From assembly GCA_017644005.1 (NCBI GenBank), contig JAEPMJ010000001.1:1054001-1118000 (forward strand): a stretch of 64,000 nucleotides of DNA, given 5' to 3'. Within the stretch, counting starts at the first letter, position 1. Each line of letters starts with the position of its first letter. This document shows positions 1 through 9,055 of the stretch, one piece after another. Both the position numbers and the translations under genes were made by a program. This DNA comes from Rhizobiaceae bacterium (GTDB taxonomy: Bacteria > Pseudomonadota > Alphaproteobacteria > Rhizobiales > Rhizobiaceae). The notes under the pieces were generated by a model. The model saw nothing but the letters and a program-made list of their open reading frames with translations, searched no databases and was not told where the DNA came from.

Positions 1-466
1 CCGGATTCACCTGCACCATCTTGCGCGCGGCATAGATGGCGTTCACCGCCTCCGCATCGCTTTGCGACGACAAGCGTCGAATGAAGTAGCCGCGTGGCTG
101 CTGGCTGCCGGCGCGGTAGGTCGGCAGCTCAAGCCGGTAGGAATGCGACGGATCGAGGAATATCTCCTGCGGCGCCAACGACAGAAGCACATGCGGATCG
201 CGCACATAAAACGCGATATCCCGGCGGTCGCGCCCCTCGCGGCGCAGCGCCTCTACAATACCCTCGTTGGTCTGGAAGGTCTGGGCGAAGATCAGCTTGC
301 CCCAGCCGCAATCAAGCATGGCGTGCGGCTTTGCCGCCTCGCCGTCGTCGGCGACAGAAGCGATCGGCGGCTTGAGCGATTCGCCGCGCATGCGTTTGAG
401 GCGAACGCTCATCTGGCCGTCGGCGCGTTGCCGCCGCGTACCCGCCTTCTTGCCGTCGCCGGTCAT
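1..466 (-). CDS. ngg: N-acetylglutaminylglutamine synthetase, N-terminal part
   Basis: The minus strand carries an open frame from the ATG at 466 to the window edge, giving the first 155 residues of a protein cut by the window end. It begins MTGDGKKAGTRRQ and contains the segment MLDCGWGKLIFAQTFQ, which I recognise from Ngg proteins, which fuse a GNAT acetyltransferase domain to an ATP-grasp ligase. The family makes the dipeptide osmolyte precursor N-acetylglutaminylglutamine. The start lies only 4 bp past the stop of the amidotransferase gene upstream, as expected for a two-gene operon with asnO. The ATP-grasp part is outside the window, so only the N-terminal acetyltransferase region is seen. 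Confidence 0.85.
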   Translation of the reverse strand, partial: MTGDGKKAGTRRQRADGQMSVRLKRMRGESLKPPIASVADDGEAAKPHAMLDCGWGKLIFAQTFQTNEGIVEALRREGRDRRDIAFYVRDPHVLLSLAPQEIFLDPSHSYRLELPTYRAGSQQPRGYFIRRLSSQSDAEAVNAIYAARKMVQVNP

Positions 467-470
467 TGCG

Positions 471-2246
471 TCAGATCCCATGCGTCTGCAGCCAGAGTTC
501 GAGCAGTCCGACCTGCCACAGCTCGGAGCCCTGCAGCGGAGTGATGTGGTCAGCCGGATTGGCGAACAGGCGGTCGAGATAGTCCTGCCGGAACAGCCCA
601 CGCTCGCGCGCTGGCGCGGAACCCAGCGCATCGCGCACGAGATCGAGGTATGGCCCGTCGATATATTTGAGCTCCGGCACGGGGAAATAGCCCTTCTTGC
701 GGTCGATGACCTCTGACGGGAGCACCTTGCGAGCAACATCCTTGAGCACGCCCTTGCCGTTGTCGCGCAGCTTGTGCTCGGGCGGGATACGGGCAGCCAG
801 TTCGACCAGTTCGTGATCGAGGAAAGGAACACGCGCCTCCAGCCCCCACGCCATCGTCATGTTGTCGACGCGCTTCACCGGGTCGTCGACGAGCATCACC
901 GTGCCGTCGAGCCTGAGTGCGCGGTCGACCGGGGTATCGGCACCGGCGCGATTGAGATGTTCGGCAACCAGTTCGCGGCTGGCGTCGTTGTCGGCAATCC
1001 ACTCATCGCCGAGTTGTGTCTTCAGGGTCGCATGGTCGCGGTCGAAGAAGACCCGGGCGTAATCCCCCACGACGTCGTTCGAATTTTGCAGCGGCGGGTA
1101 CCAGTGATACCCCGCAAATATCTCGTCGGCGCCCTGACCCGACTGCACCACCTTGATGTGTTTCGAAACTTCCTTCGACAGAAGGTAGAAGCCGACATTG
1201 TCATAAGAGACCATGGGCTCCGACATTGCTGCGAAGGTGCCGGGCAGTGCGTCCATCAGCTCCGACGAGGGCACGAAAATCTTGTGGTGATCGGTGCCGA
1301 AGCGTTCCGCGATCAGGTCGGAATAGACGAACTCGTCACCCTTCTCGCCCTTTGCTTCCTGAAAGCCGACAGAGAAACTCATCAGCCCGTGCTGGCCGGC
1401 TTCGGCCAGCAGCGCCACGATCAGGCTGGAATCGACGCCGCCCGACAAAAGGACGCCGACCGGGACGTCGGCCACCATGCGGCGCTTCACGGCCAGCTGC
1501 AGCGCGTCATGCACGCGCTCGCGCCAGTCTTGTGCCGACAGACCGCTGTGTGCCGGGTCGCGGTCGAAAGGCGGGTTCCAGTAAATGCGATCGGCTTTCG
1601 ACCCGTCCGGTTCGATGATGCGGATCGTTGCCGGCGGCAGCTTGCGCACACCATTCAAGATCGTGCGCGGCGGCGGCACCACCGCGTGGAAACTCATATA
1701 GTTGTGCAGGGCAGCGCGATCGATCGACGTATCGACACCGCCGGACCTCACCAGTGCGGGCAGCGACGACGCGAACCGGAGCGCGCCGGGCAGCTCGGAA
1801 TAGTAGAGGGGCTTGATGCCGAATCTGTCGCGCACCATGATCGTGCGGCGGCTTTCGCGTTCGCAAATGACGAAGGCAAACATGCCGTGCAAACGACTGA
1901 CCGCCTCTTCGCCCCAGCAGTGCCAAGCCTTGAGAATGACCTCGGTGTCGCCGGTTGAAAAGAAGGAATAACCCTTCGCCTCAAGCTCCGCGCGCAGCTC
2001 GGGATAGTTGTAGATGCAGCCGTTGAAGGCGATCGTGATACCGAGTGCGGAATCGGTCATCGGTTGTCGCGATTTCTCGGACAGGTCAATGATCTTCAGC
2101 CGGCGGTGGCCCAGCGCTACGCTGCCGTGCTGGATGTAGCCCGACCCGTCGGGGCCTCGCGGCGCAATCGCGTCGAGCATTGCCGCCATTGCCGTCGCAG
2201 ACGGCGGCGCATTATCGAACCGTATCTCGCCGCAGATTCCACACAT
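471..2246 (-). CDS. asnO: N-acetylglutaminylglutamine amidotransferase (AsnB/AsnO family)
   Basis: A 591-residue asparagine-synthetase-like enzyme. The glutaminase nucleophile is Cys2 (MCGICGE); the class II amidotransferase domain covers about residues 1-190 (RGPDGSG, FNGCIYNY, RFGIKPLYY). The synthetase domain has the PP-loop SGGVDSS near residue 270 and a later AWGLEARVPFLDHEL segment. In this family, next to ngg, it amidates N-acetylglutaminylglutamate to NAGGN, a salt-stress compatible solute. An AGGAGG lies about 11 bases before the ATG. It is divergent from a MarR gene whose operator sits in the 86-bp intergenic region. A generic asparagine synthase is the alternative, but the ngg neighbour argues for NAGGN. 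Confidence 0.9.
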   Translation of the reverse strand: MCGICGEIRFDNAPPSATAMAAMLDAIAPRGPDGSGYIQHGSVALGHRRLKIIDLSEKSRQPMTDSALGITIAFNGCIYNYPELRAELEAKGYSFFSTGDTEVILKAWHCWGEEAVSRLHGMFAFVICERESRRTIMVRDRFGIKPLYYSELPGALRFASSLPALVRSGGVDTSIDRAALHNYMSFHAVVPPPRTILNGVRKLPPATIRIIEPDGSKADRIYWNPPFDRDPAHSGLSAQDWRERVHDALQLAVKRRMVADVPVGVLLSGGVDSSLIVALLAEAGQHGLMSFSVGFQEAKGEKGDEFVYSDLIAERFGTDHHKIFVPSSELMDALPGTFAAMSEPMVSYDNVGFYLLSKEVSKHIKVVQSGQGADEIFAGYHWYPPLQNSNDVVGDYARVFFDRDHATLKTQLGDEWIADNDASRELVAEHLNRAGADTPVDRALRLDGTVMLVDDPVKRVDNMTMAWGLEARVPFLDHELVELAARIPPEHKLRDNGKGVLKDVARKVLPSEVIDRKKGYFPVPELKYIDGPYLDLVRDALGSAPARERGLFRQDYLDRLFANPADHITPLQGSELWQVGLLELWLQTHGI

Positions 2247-2297
2247 ATGTCCGTTGAGCCTCCTGAGGGGTGATTGCGTTTTCGCGGCGTTAGTTAT

Positions 2298-2316
2298 AGT
2301 TCTAATTATTAGAAGT
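2298..2316. promoter_or_regulatory. Probable MarR operator between asnO and marR
   Basis: A perfect inverted repeat TTCTAAT-T-ATTAGAA occupies 2300-2314, and the outer A/T pair extends it to 2298-2316 with one mismatch. It lies 17 bp before the marR ATG and about 52 bp upstream of asnO, in an AT-rich patch where both divergent promoters should lie. This is the usual arrangement for an autoregulating MarR protein that also controls the divergent gene. Binding itself is inferred. Confidence 0.65.
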
Positions 2317-2332
2317 CAAATGAGACACTGGT

Positions 2333-2917
2333 ATGGCACCTCGACATCGGGCAAAGGCCGACAGCCTGCGCCAGCAAGCACTGTCCCTCGAAAAGGCGAT
2401 CCGGCGTATTGTGCGTGCTAACGATGTGCAGTCGCGGGCGGTGGCCAAGCAGTGCGGGCTCACCTCGGCGCAGCTCGTCGTCTGCCGCGGCATTCTGGAG
2501 CTCGGCGAGGTGACGACGACTGCGCTGTCGGCCTATGCGGATATCAGCGCCGCAACGGTGGTGACGATCCTGGACAATCTGGAGCTGCGCGGCATCATAG
2601 AACGATATCGTTCCGTGGCCGACCGACGTATCGTGCACACGAGGCTGACCGACACAGGCCGGGCGATTATAGCAGGAGCGCCGCGTCCGCTGGGTGAGGC
2701 GGCACTGACGCGTCTGAAGGCGCTCGACGCCGCAGCGCGGCGCAGCCTGGTCGAAAGCGCGGCGCATCTGGCCGATCTGCTGGAGCGCGATGCGCCGCTT
2801 GCGGCCGCCGGTTCCCCGACTCAGCCGCTCGACGGCAATGGCGGAACTCTCAGCGCGATGAGATCCAGGACGCCAGCCGCTCGGCGGCCTGCTCGACCTG
2901 ATCGAGGCGGCGGTTGA
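2333..2917 (+). CDS. MarR family winged-helix regulator
   Basis: A 194-residue protein whose central part has the MarR fold: recognition region ATVVTILDNLELRGIIERYR followed by the wing DRRIVHTRLTDTG (about residues 80-115). It is divergent from asnO-ngg with a palindromic operator between them, so it most likely controls NAGGN synthesis and itself. The last ~22 codons overlap the 3' end of the convergent aminotransferase gene (68 bp) and are low-complexity and arginine-rich (RRPARPDRGGG). This suggests that the tail is an accidental extension of the conserved domain. The ligand cannot be inferred. Confidence 0.85.
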   Translation: MAPRHRAKADSLRQQALSLEKAIRRIVRANDVQSRAVAKQCGLTSAQLVVCRGILELGEVTTTALSAYADISAATVVTILDNLELRGIIERYRSVADRRIVHTRLTDTGRAIIAGAPRPLGEAALTRLKALDAAARRSLVESAAHLADLLERDAPLAAAGSPTQPLDGNGGTLSAMRSRTPAARRPARPDRGGG

Positions 2918-4016
2918 AGCAGATGCGGAAATAGGCTTCCGCGCCCTCACCGAACGCCGAACCCGGCGCCAGGCCAACACGCGCCTTGTCGACAATGTCG
3001 AACGCCGCCGCGAGCGAATCGGTGACGCCATCCACCGCAAAGAACAGATAGAAAGCACCGGGCGGCGGACTGACGCGCGCCCGGCCCGTTGCTTCGAGTG
3101 CGCCGCACATAATGTCGCGTGCGCTACGGGCCCGCTCCACCTGCATTTCGACGAACGCCTCACCTTGCTCCAGTGCCGCCACGGCGCCACGCTGCATGAA
3201 CTGGGCAACACCCGAGGTGGAATACTGGATCAGGTTCTCGAAAGTCTGCCCGAGCGAGGGATGCGCCATGATCCAGCCAATGCGCCAGCCGGTCATCGCC
3301 CAGTTCTTGGAGAAGGTGTTGACGAACAGAATGCGGTCTTCCGGCTCCATGATGTCGAGGAAGGAAGGAGCACGCGCGCCGCCGTAAAAGAAGCGGGTGT
3401 AGATTTCATCGGCGATGATCCACAGGCCGTGGCGGCGAGCCAGTTCCAGGATACGCTGCAGCGTTTCGAGGTCCGCCGTCCAGCCGGTCGGATTGGACGG
3501 CGAGTTGACGAAAATTGCGCGGGTGCGGCCGGTGATGGCGGCACCCAGCCGATCGGCGTCGAGCGCCCAGCCATTGGCGCCGAAATCAAGCTGCACCGCG
3601 ACGGGACTGGCGCCGCCAACGAGCGATGCGCCGAAGATATTCGGCCAGGCCGGTGCGAAATAGATGAGTTCGTTCCCGGCGCCGACCGTTGCCTGCAGGC
3701 AGAGCTGGATTGCCTGCATGCCGCCGCCGGTGACAAAAAACTGCCCGGGCGAAAAATCCTTGCCGAATACGCGCGAGTGATATGCGGCAAGCGCGCCTCT
3801 GAGTTCGGGGATGCCGCGCTGATAGGTGTAGAAGGTCTCCCCGTCCTCCAGCGCACGGGCGGCCGGTGCGGATATGAAATCGGGCGTCGGCAGGTCACCT
3901 TCGCCGGCCCAAAGCGGGATCAGACCTTCCCTGCCGCGCCCGTAATTGGCCACGGCAACAATGCCGCTTTCGGGAGCAAGGCGCGCCTCGGCGCGCAAAT
4001 CATCGATCAGAGCCAT
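2850..4016 (-). CDS. PLP-dependent class I/II aminotransferase
   Basis: A fold-type I aminotransferase of about 388 residues. Recognisable elements are YTYQRGIPELRGALA (N-terminal), the NSPSNPTG motif, DEIYTRFFYGG, and the Schiff-base lysine in NTFSKNWAMTGWRIGW. The C-terminal RICFNRR holds the carboxylate-binding arginine. The frame is open back to 4109, but I choose the ATG at 4016 because a GGA lies about 8 bases upstream and the conserved region starts soon after (MALIDDLRAEARL). The substrate amino acid cannot be told from sequence. It is convergent with marR and downstream of mscL, from which a hairpin separates it. Confidence 0.88.
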   Translation of the reverse strand: MALIDDLRAEARLAPESGIVAVANYGRGREGLIPLWAGEGDLPTPDFISAPAARALEDGETFYTYQRGIPELRGALAAYHSRVFGKDFSPGQFFVTGGGMQAIQLCLQATVGAGNELIYFAPAWPNIFGASLVGGASPVAVQLDFGANGWALDADRLGAAITGRTRAIFVNSPSNPTGWTADLETLQRILELARRHGLWIIADEIYTRFFYGGARAPSFLDIMEPEDRILFVNTFSKNWAMTGWRIGWIMAHPSLGQTFENLIQYSTSGVAQFMQRGAVAALEQGEAFVEMQVERARSARDIMCGALEATGRARVSPPPGAFYLFFAVDGVTDSLAAAFDIVDKARVGLAPGSAFGEGAEAYFRICFNRRLDQVEQAAERLASWISSR

Positions 4017-4090
4017 GGCGTCATCCGGAACGGTAAGAGGGCGGACATGTCGTGGCCGCCTGTCTAGCGCCGCGAATGGCATCCAGGCAA

Positions 4091-4118
4091 AGCCCGCCTG
4101 TTGGCCCACAGGCGGGCT
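4091..4118 (-). terminator. Hairpin after mscL
   Basis: A perfect 11-bp stem (AGCCCGCCTGT with ACAGGCGGGCT) and 6-base loop lies just 3' of mscL on the minus strand. Only a short TTT follows it, so it is a plausible but weak intrinsic terminator separating mscL from the aminotransferase gene. Confidence 0.6.
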
Positions 4119-4131
4119 GGTGACACCGGCG

Positions 4132-4557
4132 CTACTTCTTGGCCAGAAGATCGCGGATTTCGGTCAGCAGCTTGACGTCGGCTGGCGGAGCCGCAGGAGT
4201 CGTGTCCTTGGCCTTCTCTTCCTCCATGCTGCGGCGAATGTTGTTCACTGCCTTGACCATCATGAAGATGATCCACGCGAGTATAAGGAAGTTGAGCAGG
4301 ACGGTGATGAAGTTGCCGTATGCGAGGACCGCGCCTTGCTCGCGCGCGGCATCGAGGGTTGTTGCCGTCACCGAATCCGACAGGCCGACGAAGTAGTTGG
4401 AGAAATCGAGACCACCAAAGATCGCGCCGACAATAGGCATGATGATGTCGTCGGTGAGCGACTTCACGATCAACGCGAATGCGCCGCCGATGATCACGCC
4501 GACGGCGAGATCCATGACATTGCCCTTGGCAATGAACTCACGAAATTCCTTGAGCAT
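4132..4557 (-). CDS. mscL: Large-conductance mechanosensitive channel MscL
   Basis: A 141-residue inner-membrane channel that opens under membrane tension and releases solutes during hypo-osmotic shock. The N-terminal amphipathic segment [27 protein letters not shown] and first transmembrane helix are canonical. A periplasmic loop, the second helix ([23 protein letters not shown]) and the cytoplasmic helix ending [12 protein letters not shown] follow. The longer frame to 4620 is rejected because the family starts at MLKEF and GGGGAG lies about 10 bases before this ATG. With the NAGGN genes close by, this part of the chromosome is rich in osmotic-stress functions. Confidence 0.97.
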   Translation of the reverse strand: MLKEFREFIAKGNVMDLAVGVIIGGAFALIVKSLTDDIIMPIVGAIFGGLDFSNYFVGLSDSVTATTLDAAREQGAVLAYGNFITVLLNFLILAWIIFMMVKAVNNIRRSMEEEKAKDTTPAAPPADVKLLTEIRDLLAKK

Positions 4558-4733
4558 TTCGATAACTCCCCTCGCAGAATCAATGCCAGGCCGCCACCGG
4601 GCGCAGGCGATGAAGCACAAGGGTTATGCAAATTCGCAGCCAAAGCAACCCGGGAGCGCGATGGACAGCGCCGGGCAGCTGTGATTGCATCCTGTTCACA
4701 GCCGGCGCAAACAGGTCATGGGAGGACTTGCCC

Positions 4734-7700
4734 GTGCAGGGATGGGCAATTGCAATTGTCGCGCTCGCTTACGTTTCGCTGCTGTTTGCAATCGCGAGCC
4801 TCGGCGACCGCTACGCGGCGCGCAGGCGTTTCGACAGCCCACGTCCACTTATCTACGGGCTGAGCCTGGCGATCTACTGCACATCATGGACTTTCTTCGG
4901 ATCCGTCGGACTGGCGTCTGAGCGGAACTGGGAGTTCCTTGCGATCTATATCGGCCCGGTCCTGGTTTTCGTTTTCGGTTTTCCGGTCATCCGCAAGATC
5001 ATCCGACTGGCAAAATCGGAGAAGATCACTTCGATCGCTGACTTTCTGGCCGCGCGCTATGGCAAGAGTTTTGCAGTCGCGTCGATCGCCACCATTATCG
5101 CGACGCTCGGTACCATCCCCTATATAGCACTGCAGCTGAAGGCAGTGTCGGATTCCGTCAGCCTTCTGGTCGAGCACTATAACGGCCGGCCGCCCGCGGA
5201 TGACCTTTTCATCGGCGACATTTCGCTGATGGTGGCGATGCTGCTTGCGGTTTTTGCCGTTCTGTTCGGCACCCGCCATGCCGACGCGACGGAGCACCAG
5301 AACGGCCTGGTGCTGGCCGTGGCGGTGGAATCGGTGGTCAAGCTCGCCGCCTTCCTGGCGCTCGGCATCGCCGTCACATTCTTCTTTTTCGACGGGCCAG
5401 CGGACCTTTTTCGCCGGACGGCCGAAAACGCAGATGTGGCCGCCGCACTGGGTTACCGGACATCGCTCGGAACGTGGGTCGTGCTGACCACGCTCAGCGG
5501 CTTCGCGATCATCATGCTGCCGCGGCAATTCTATGTGACGATCGTGGAGAACCGCTCCGAAGAAGAACTGAAGACGGCAAGCTGGCTGTTCCCGCTATAT
5601 CTCGTTCTGATCAACCTGTTCGTGGTGCCGATCGCGTTTGCGGGTCTGGCGACGGTCGGCGACAGAACCACCTCGGACCTCTACGTACTCTCGCTGCCGC
5701 TGCTGCAGGGCAACGACCTTCTGGCGCTGGCGGCGTTTGTCGGCGGGCTTTCGGCCGCCACGGCCATGGTGATCGTGGCCAGCGTGGCGCTTTCGATCAT
5801 GATCTCCAACGACCTCGCCATCCCGCTTTTCCTGCGCCGCTATCTGCGGCCGGACTATCGTGAAAAGGCCGATCTCACCGCGACCATTCTCAACATCCGC
5901 CGCGCCGCGATATTCATCGTCCTGTTTGTCGCCTTCCTCTATTATCGCGAGACCACCCACAACACCCGCCTGGCGGCGATCGGCCTGATTTCGTTCGCCG
6001 CGATCGCGCAGTTCGCCCCGGCGCTGTTTGGCGGACTGATCTGGCGCGGCGCCAATGCCCGGGGCGCAACCATGGGCATGATCGCCGGCGGCCTCACCTG
6101 GGCTTACACGCTCCTGCTGCCGTCACTGGCACCGCCGGACACCGAAATATTGCGCACCGGGCTTTTCGGCATTGCCGACCTGCGGCCGCAGGCGCTGTTC
6201 GGCACTGTCGCCGAGCCGCTCAACCACGGGGTTATGTGGAGCCTGGCGATCAATACTCTGTTTTTCGTGCTCGGTTCGCTGAGCCGCCAGGCGCACCCGC
6301 TTGAGCGTATCCAGGCAGCCCTGTTCGTGCCGCGCGACACCAGTCCGCGCCCGGTACTGCGCCGCTTTCGCACTGCCGTCACCGTCAACGACCTGAAAGA
6401 CACCATTGGCCGCTATCTCGGCGTCGAGCGCACCGAACGGTCGTTCCAGAGCTACGAAGAGAAGGAGGGCGTTCTGCTCACCGGCACGGAGCAGGCGTCC
6501 ATGGCCGTTATCCGCTTTTCCGAACAGCTGCTGGCCAGCGCCGTCGGGTCATCGTCGTCGCGGCTCATATTGTCGCTGATGTTTCAGCGCAATGACCGTT
6601 CGACCCGCGATGCGCTGAGGCTGCTCGACGATGCCTCCGAAGCGCTACAGCAGAACCGTGACCTGCTGCAGACCGCACTCGACCAGATGGAAGAAGGCAT
6701 AACGGTCTTCGACAAGGATCTGCGCCTCATCTGCTGGAACCGGCAGTACCGGAACCTTTTCGGGCTGCCCGATCAGCTGGGTCAGGTAGGCATTTCGATG
6801 GCGGAATTCCTGCGTGACCTCATCGATCGCGGCGAAATCTCGCCCGACCGCGAAAACCATGTGCTGGAACGCCTGACTACGGTTGGAAAGCCGTGGCAGA
6901 TGGAGCTCAAGGCCAGCGGCCGGACAATTGAAGTCAAATCCAATCCGATGCCGGATGGCGGCATCGTCGCCACCTATGCCGACATCACAGCGCGTGTGGA
7001 GGCCGACCTGGCGCTGAAGCGGGCCAACGAAACGCTGGAGCAACGGGTTGCCCTGCGCACGGCTGAACTTGTCGAAGTGAACGAGGAACTGGCCCAGGCG
7101 CAGGTGATCGCCGAAGAAGCCAATCTGGGCAAGACACGTTTTCTGGCGGCGGTTGGCCACGACATCCTGCAGCCGCTGAATGCCGCACGGCTCTACTGCG
7201 CGTCGGTAATGGAAACCACGACGGGCGACAAACGCTTCGAGACCATTCAGAGCATTGAATCGTCGCTCGACTCGGTGGAAACGATCCTTGGCGCGGTGCT
7301 CGATATTTCACGCCTCGACACCGGCGCGCTGAAGCCCGCAAGATCCGTGTTCAGCGTTGACGGTCTGCTGCGCCAGATCCAGACGGACTTCCAGCCGCTG
7401 GCCAACGAAAAGAACCTCGACCTGCGCATTGTTCCATCGAGCGCAACCATTTCGACCGATCGCAACCTGTTCCGCCGGCTGGTTCAAAACCTGGTGTCGA
7501 ACGCGATCAAATACACCCGCTCCGGGCGGGTTCTGGTCGGCGTCAGACGCCGCGGCGGCCTGATCGAACTGCAGGTTCACGATACAGGCATCGGGATCGC
7601 CGCCGACAAGCTGAACACGGTGTTCCGCGAATTCACCCGCCTGGAAGAAGGCGTCCGCGAAGCCCAGGGCCTGGGGCTCGGCCTTTCGATCGTCGACCGC

Positions 7701-8231
7701 ATCGCACGCGTGCTGCGGCTGGAAATCCAGATCGAATCATTCGCCGGCAAGGGCACACGGTTTTCGGTCATCGTGCCGACCGCGACGCTCGAGGCGGTCG
7801 AAACCGAAGCCGTCGCCGACGAGCCGCCGCAGCGGCCGCCGACCGCGCTCGATGGCATGGCCGTCCTGTGTATCGACAACGATGCCGGCATTCTCGACGG
7901 TATGCGCCTTCTGCTCGAAGGCTGGGGCTGTGCGGTCGAAACGCAGCCGAGCTGGGAGCGCCACGCCGAACTCGGCAGCCGTGCCGCCAAGCCTGACATC
8001 GTTCTCGCGGATTACCACCTCGACAAGGAAACGGGGCTTGAAGCGATCCAGCGCGTCCGCCAGTTTCACCGCATCAATCTGCCGGCGGTACTGATCACCG
8101 CAGACCGTTCCGACGAGGTGCGCGCGCAGGCCGCGCAGCTGGAGATACCGGTACTCAACAAGCCCGTAAAACCGGCGGCGCTGCGGACAGTGCTCAACCG
8201 GCTTCAGCGCGTGCCGGCGGCAGCCGAATAG
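4734..8231 (+). CDS. SSF-domain hybrid sensor histidine kinase (CrbS/MxtR-like)
   Basis: A protein of about 1,165 residues. The first ~500 residues form a sodium:solute-symporter-like membrane domain of about 13 helices (SLAIYCTSWTFFGSVG, DFLAARYGKS, GTRHADATEHQNG). A PAS domain (LDQMEEGITVFDKDLRLICWN), a coiled linker, HisKA with His near 809 (VGHDILQPLNAAR), HATPase (NLVSNAIKYT, DTGIGIA, GLGLGLSI) and a C-terminal receiver with Asp near 1093 (IVLADYHLDK) follow. The frame is open to 4626, but GGGAGGA at 4720-4726 fits a GTG start at 4734. The architecture matches CrbS/MxtR kinases, which with a LuxR-type regulator control acetate use in gammaproteobacteria. The signal sensed here is inference. 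Confidence 0.9.
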   Translation: MQGWAIAIVALAYVSLLFAIASLGDRYAARRRFDSPRPLIYGLSLAIYCTSWTFFGSVGLASERNWEFLAIYIGPVLVFVFGFPVIRKIIRLAKSEKITSIADFLAARYGKSFAVASIATIIATLGTIPYIALQLKAVSDSVSLLVEHYNGRPPADDLFIGDISLMVAMLLAVFAVLFGTRHADATEHQNGLVLAVAVESVVKLAAFLALGIAVTFFFFDGPADLFRRTAENADVAAALGYRTSLGTWVVLTTLSGFAIIMLPRQFYVTIVENRSEEELKTASWLFPLYLVLINLFVVPIAFAGLATVGDRTTSDLYVLSLPLLQGNDLLALAAFVGGLSAATAMVIVASVALSIMISNDLAIPLFLRRYLRPDYREKADLTATILNIRRAAIFIVLFVAFLYYRETTHNTRLAAIGLISFAAIAQFAPALFGGLIWRGANARGATMGMIAGGLTWAYTLLLPSLAPPDTEILRTGLFGIADLRPQALFGTVAEPLNHGVMWSLAINTLFFVLGSLSRQAHPLERIQAALFVPRDTSPRPVLRRFRTAVTVNDLKDTIGRYLGVERTERSFQSYEEKEGVLLTGTEQASMAVIRFSEQLLASAVGSSSSRLILSLMFQRNDRSTRDALRLLDDASEALQQNRDLLQTALDQMEEGITVFDKDLRLICWNRQYRNLFGLPDQLGQVGISMAEFLRDLIDRGEISPDRENHVLERLTTVGKPWQMELKASGRTIEVKSNPMPDGGIVATYADITARVEADLALKRANETLEQRVALRTAELVEVNEELAQAQVIAEEANLGKTRFLAAVGHDILQPLNAARLYCASVMETTTGDKRFETIQSIESSLDSVETILGAVLDISRLDTGALKPARSVFSVDGLLRQIQTDFQPLANEKNLDLRIVPSSATISTDRNLFRRLVQNLVSNAIKYTRSGRVLVGVRRRGGLIELQVHDTGIGIAADKLNTVFREFTRLEEGVREAQGLGLGLSIVDRIARVLRLEIQIESFAGKGTRFSVIVPTATLEAVETEAVADEPPQRPPTALDGMAVLCIDNDAGILDGMRLLLEGWGCAVETQPSWERHAELGSRAAKPDIVLADYHLDKETGLEAIQRVRQFHRINLPAVLITADRSDEVRAQAAQLEIPVLNKPVKPAALRTVLNRLQRVPAAAE

Positions 8232-8232
8232 G

Positions 8233-8883
8233 CTAGCCGACCGGGTCGGCTCCTATACGAGAGAGCATGATCACCGCCTGGGTGCGGCTGTCCACGCCCA
8301 GCTTCTGCAGGACGGCGGAAACATGGGCTTTCACCGTAGCCTCGGAGACCTGAAGCTCATAGGCAATCTGCTTGTTGAGCTTGCCTTCCGCCAGCATGCC
8401 CAGAACCCGCGTCTGCTGCGGCGTAAGCGATTGAAGCCGGCGGATAACGTCGGATATCTCCGGGTCCCCCTCAGAGCCGAGCTCGGTACCTTCCGGCGTA
8501 TAGACACCCCCGGCGAGTACTGTCTTTACCGCATCCCGGATGACATCCATGCCTGCGGACTTGGAGATGAATCCCGACGCGCCGAGTTCGAGCGCGCGGC
8601 GGATGGTCTCCGGATCGTCGCGAGCCGAAACGACGATCACCGGCATTGAGGAGTGAATTCCGCGCAGCGCTACAAGCCCCGACAGGCCGCTGGCGCCAGG
8701 CATCGTCAAATCGAGCAGCAGAAGGTCGGCATCGTCGTTTTCCGCGATCAACGCCTTGGTGGAATCGAAGTCGCCGGCCTCGAGAACGGAATTCTCGCCC
8801 TCAACGCCGGCCAGCGCCTGCTTCAGAGCGCCGCGAAACAACGGATGATCGTCAGCAATGACGAATTTGCAGCCAGATGCCAC
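8233..8883 (-). CDS. NarL/LuxR-type response regulator (CrbR/ErdR-like)
   Basis: About 216 residues: a receiver domain (FVIADDHPLFRGAL, phospho-acceptor Asp in LLLLDLTMPGASG, Lys in GFISKSAG) followed by a LuxR-type helix-turn-helix (LTPQQTRVLGMLAEGKLNKQIAYELQVSEATVKAHV). The LNKQIAYEL signature is what I recognise from ErdR/CrbR regulators. Its stop is one base from the stop of the convergent hybrid kinase, so the two are very likely cognate. The start is uncertain: GTG at 8883 has GGAGG four bases upstream and gives the normal family length, while an ATG at 8904 is possible. The track-length frame reaching 9021 is too long for the family. Confidence 0.87.
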   Translation of the reverse strand: MASGCKFVIADDHPLFRGALKQALAGVEGENSVLEAGDFDSTKALIAENDDADLLLLDLTMPGASGLSGLVALRGIHSSMPVIVVSARDDPETIRRALELGASGFISKSAGMDVIRDAVKTVLAGGVYTPEGTELGSEGDPEISDVIRRLQSLTPQQTRVLGMLAEGKLNKQIAYELQVSEATVKAHVSAVLQKLGVDSRTQAVIMLSRIGADPVG

Positions 8884-9055
8884 GAAACCTCCACGCCCAT
8901 ACATCGCCGCAAGGGCGTGCCTCCCGCCGGGGATTATGCGGGGATGCCACAGCTTTTCAAGCTGCGATGCAACAATGGACACATACCACTCGCCGGGTTG
9001 TGACTTGCCCGACTGCTGCATTGGACTAAAGTCTCAGACAGTCGGAGCAAAGCTG

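Noticed and set aside
774..1958. 394-residue plus-strand frame opposite asnO
   Set aside because: It is the antisense shadow of a well-supported asparagine-synthetase-like gene, has no ribosome-binding site and no recognisable domain.
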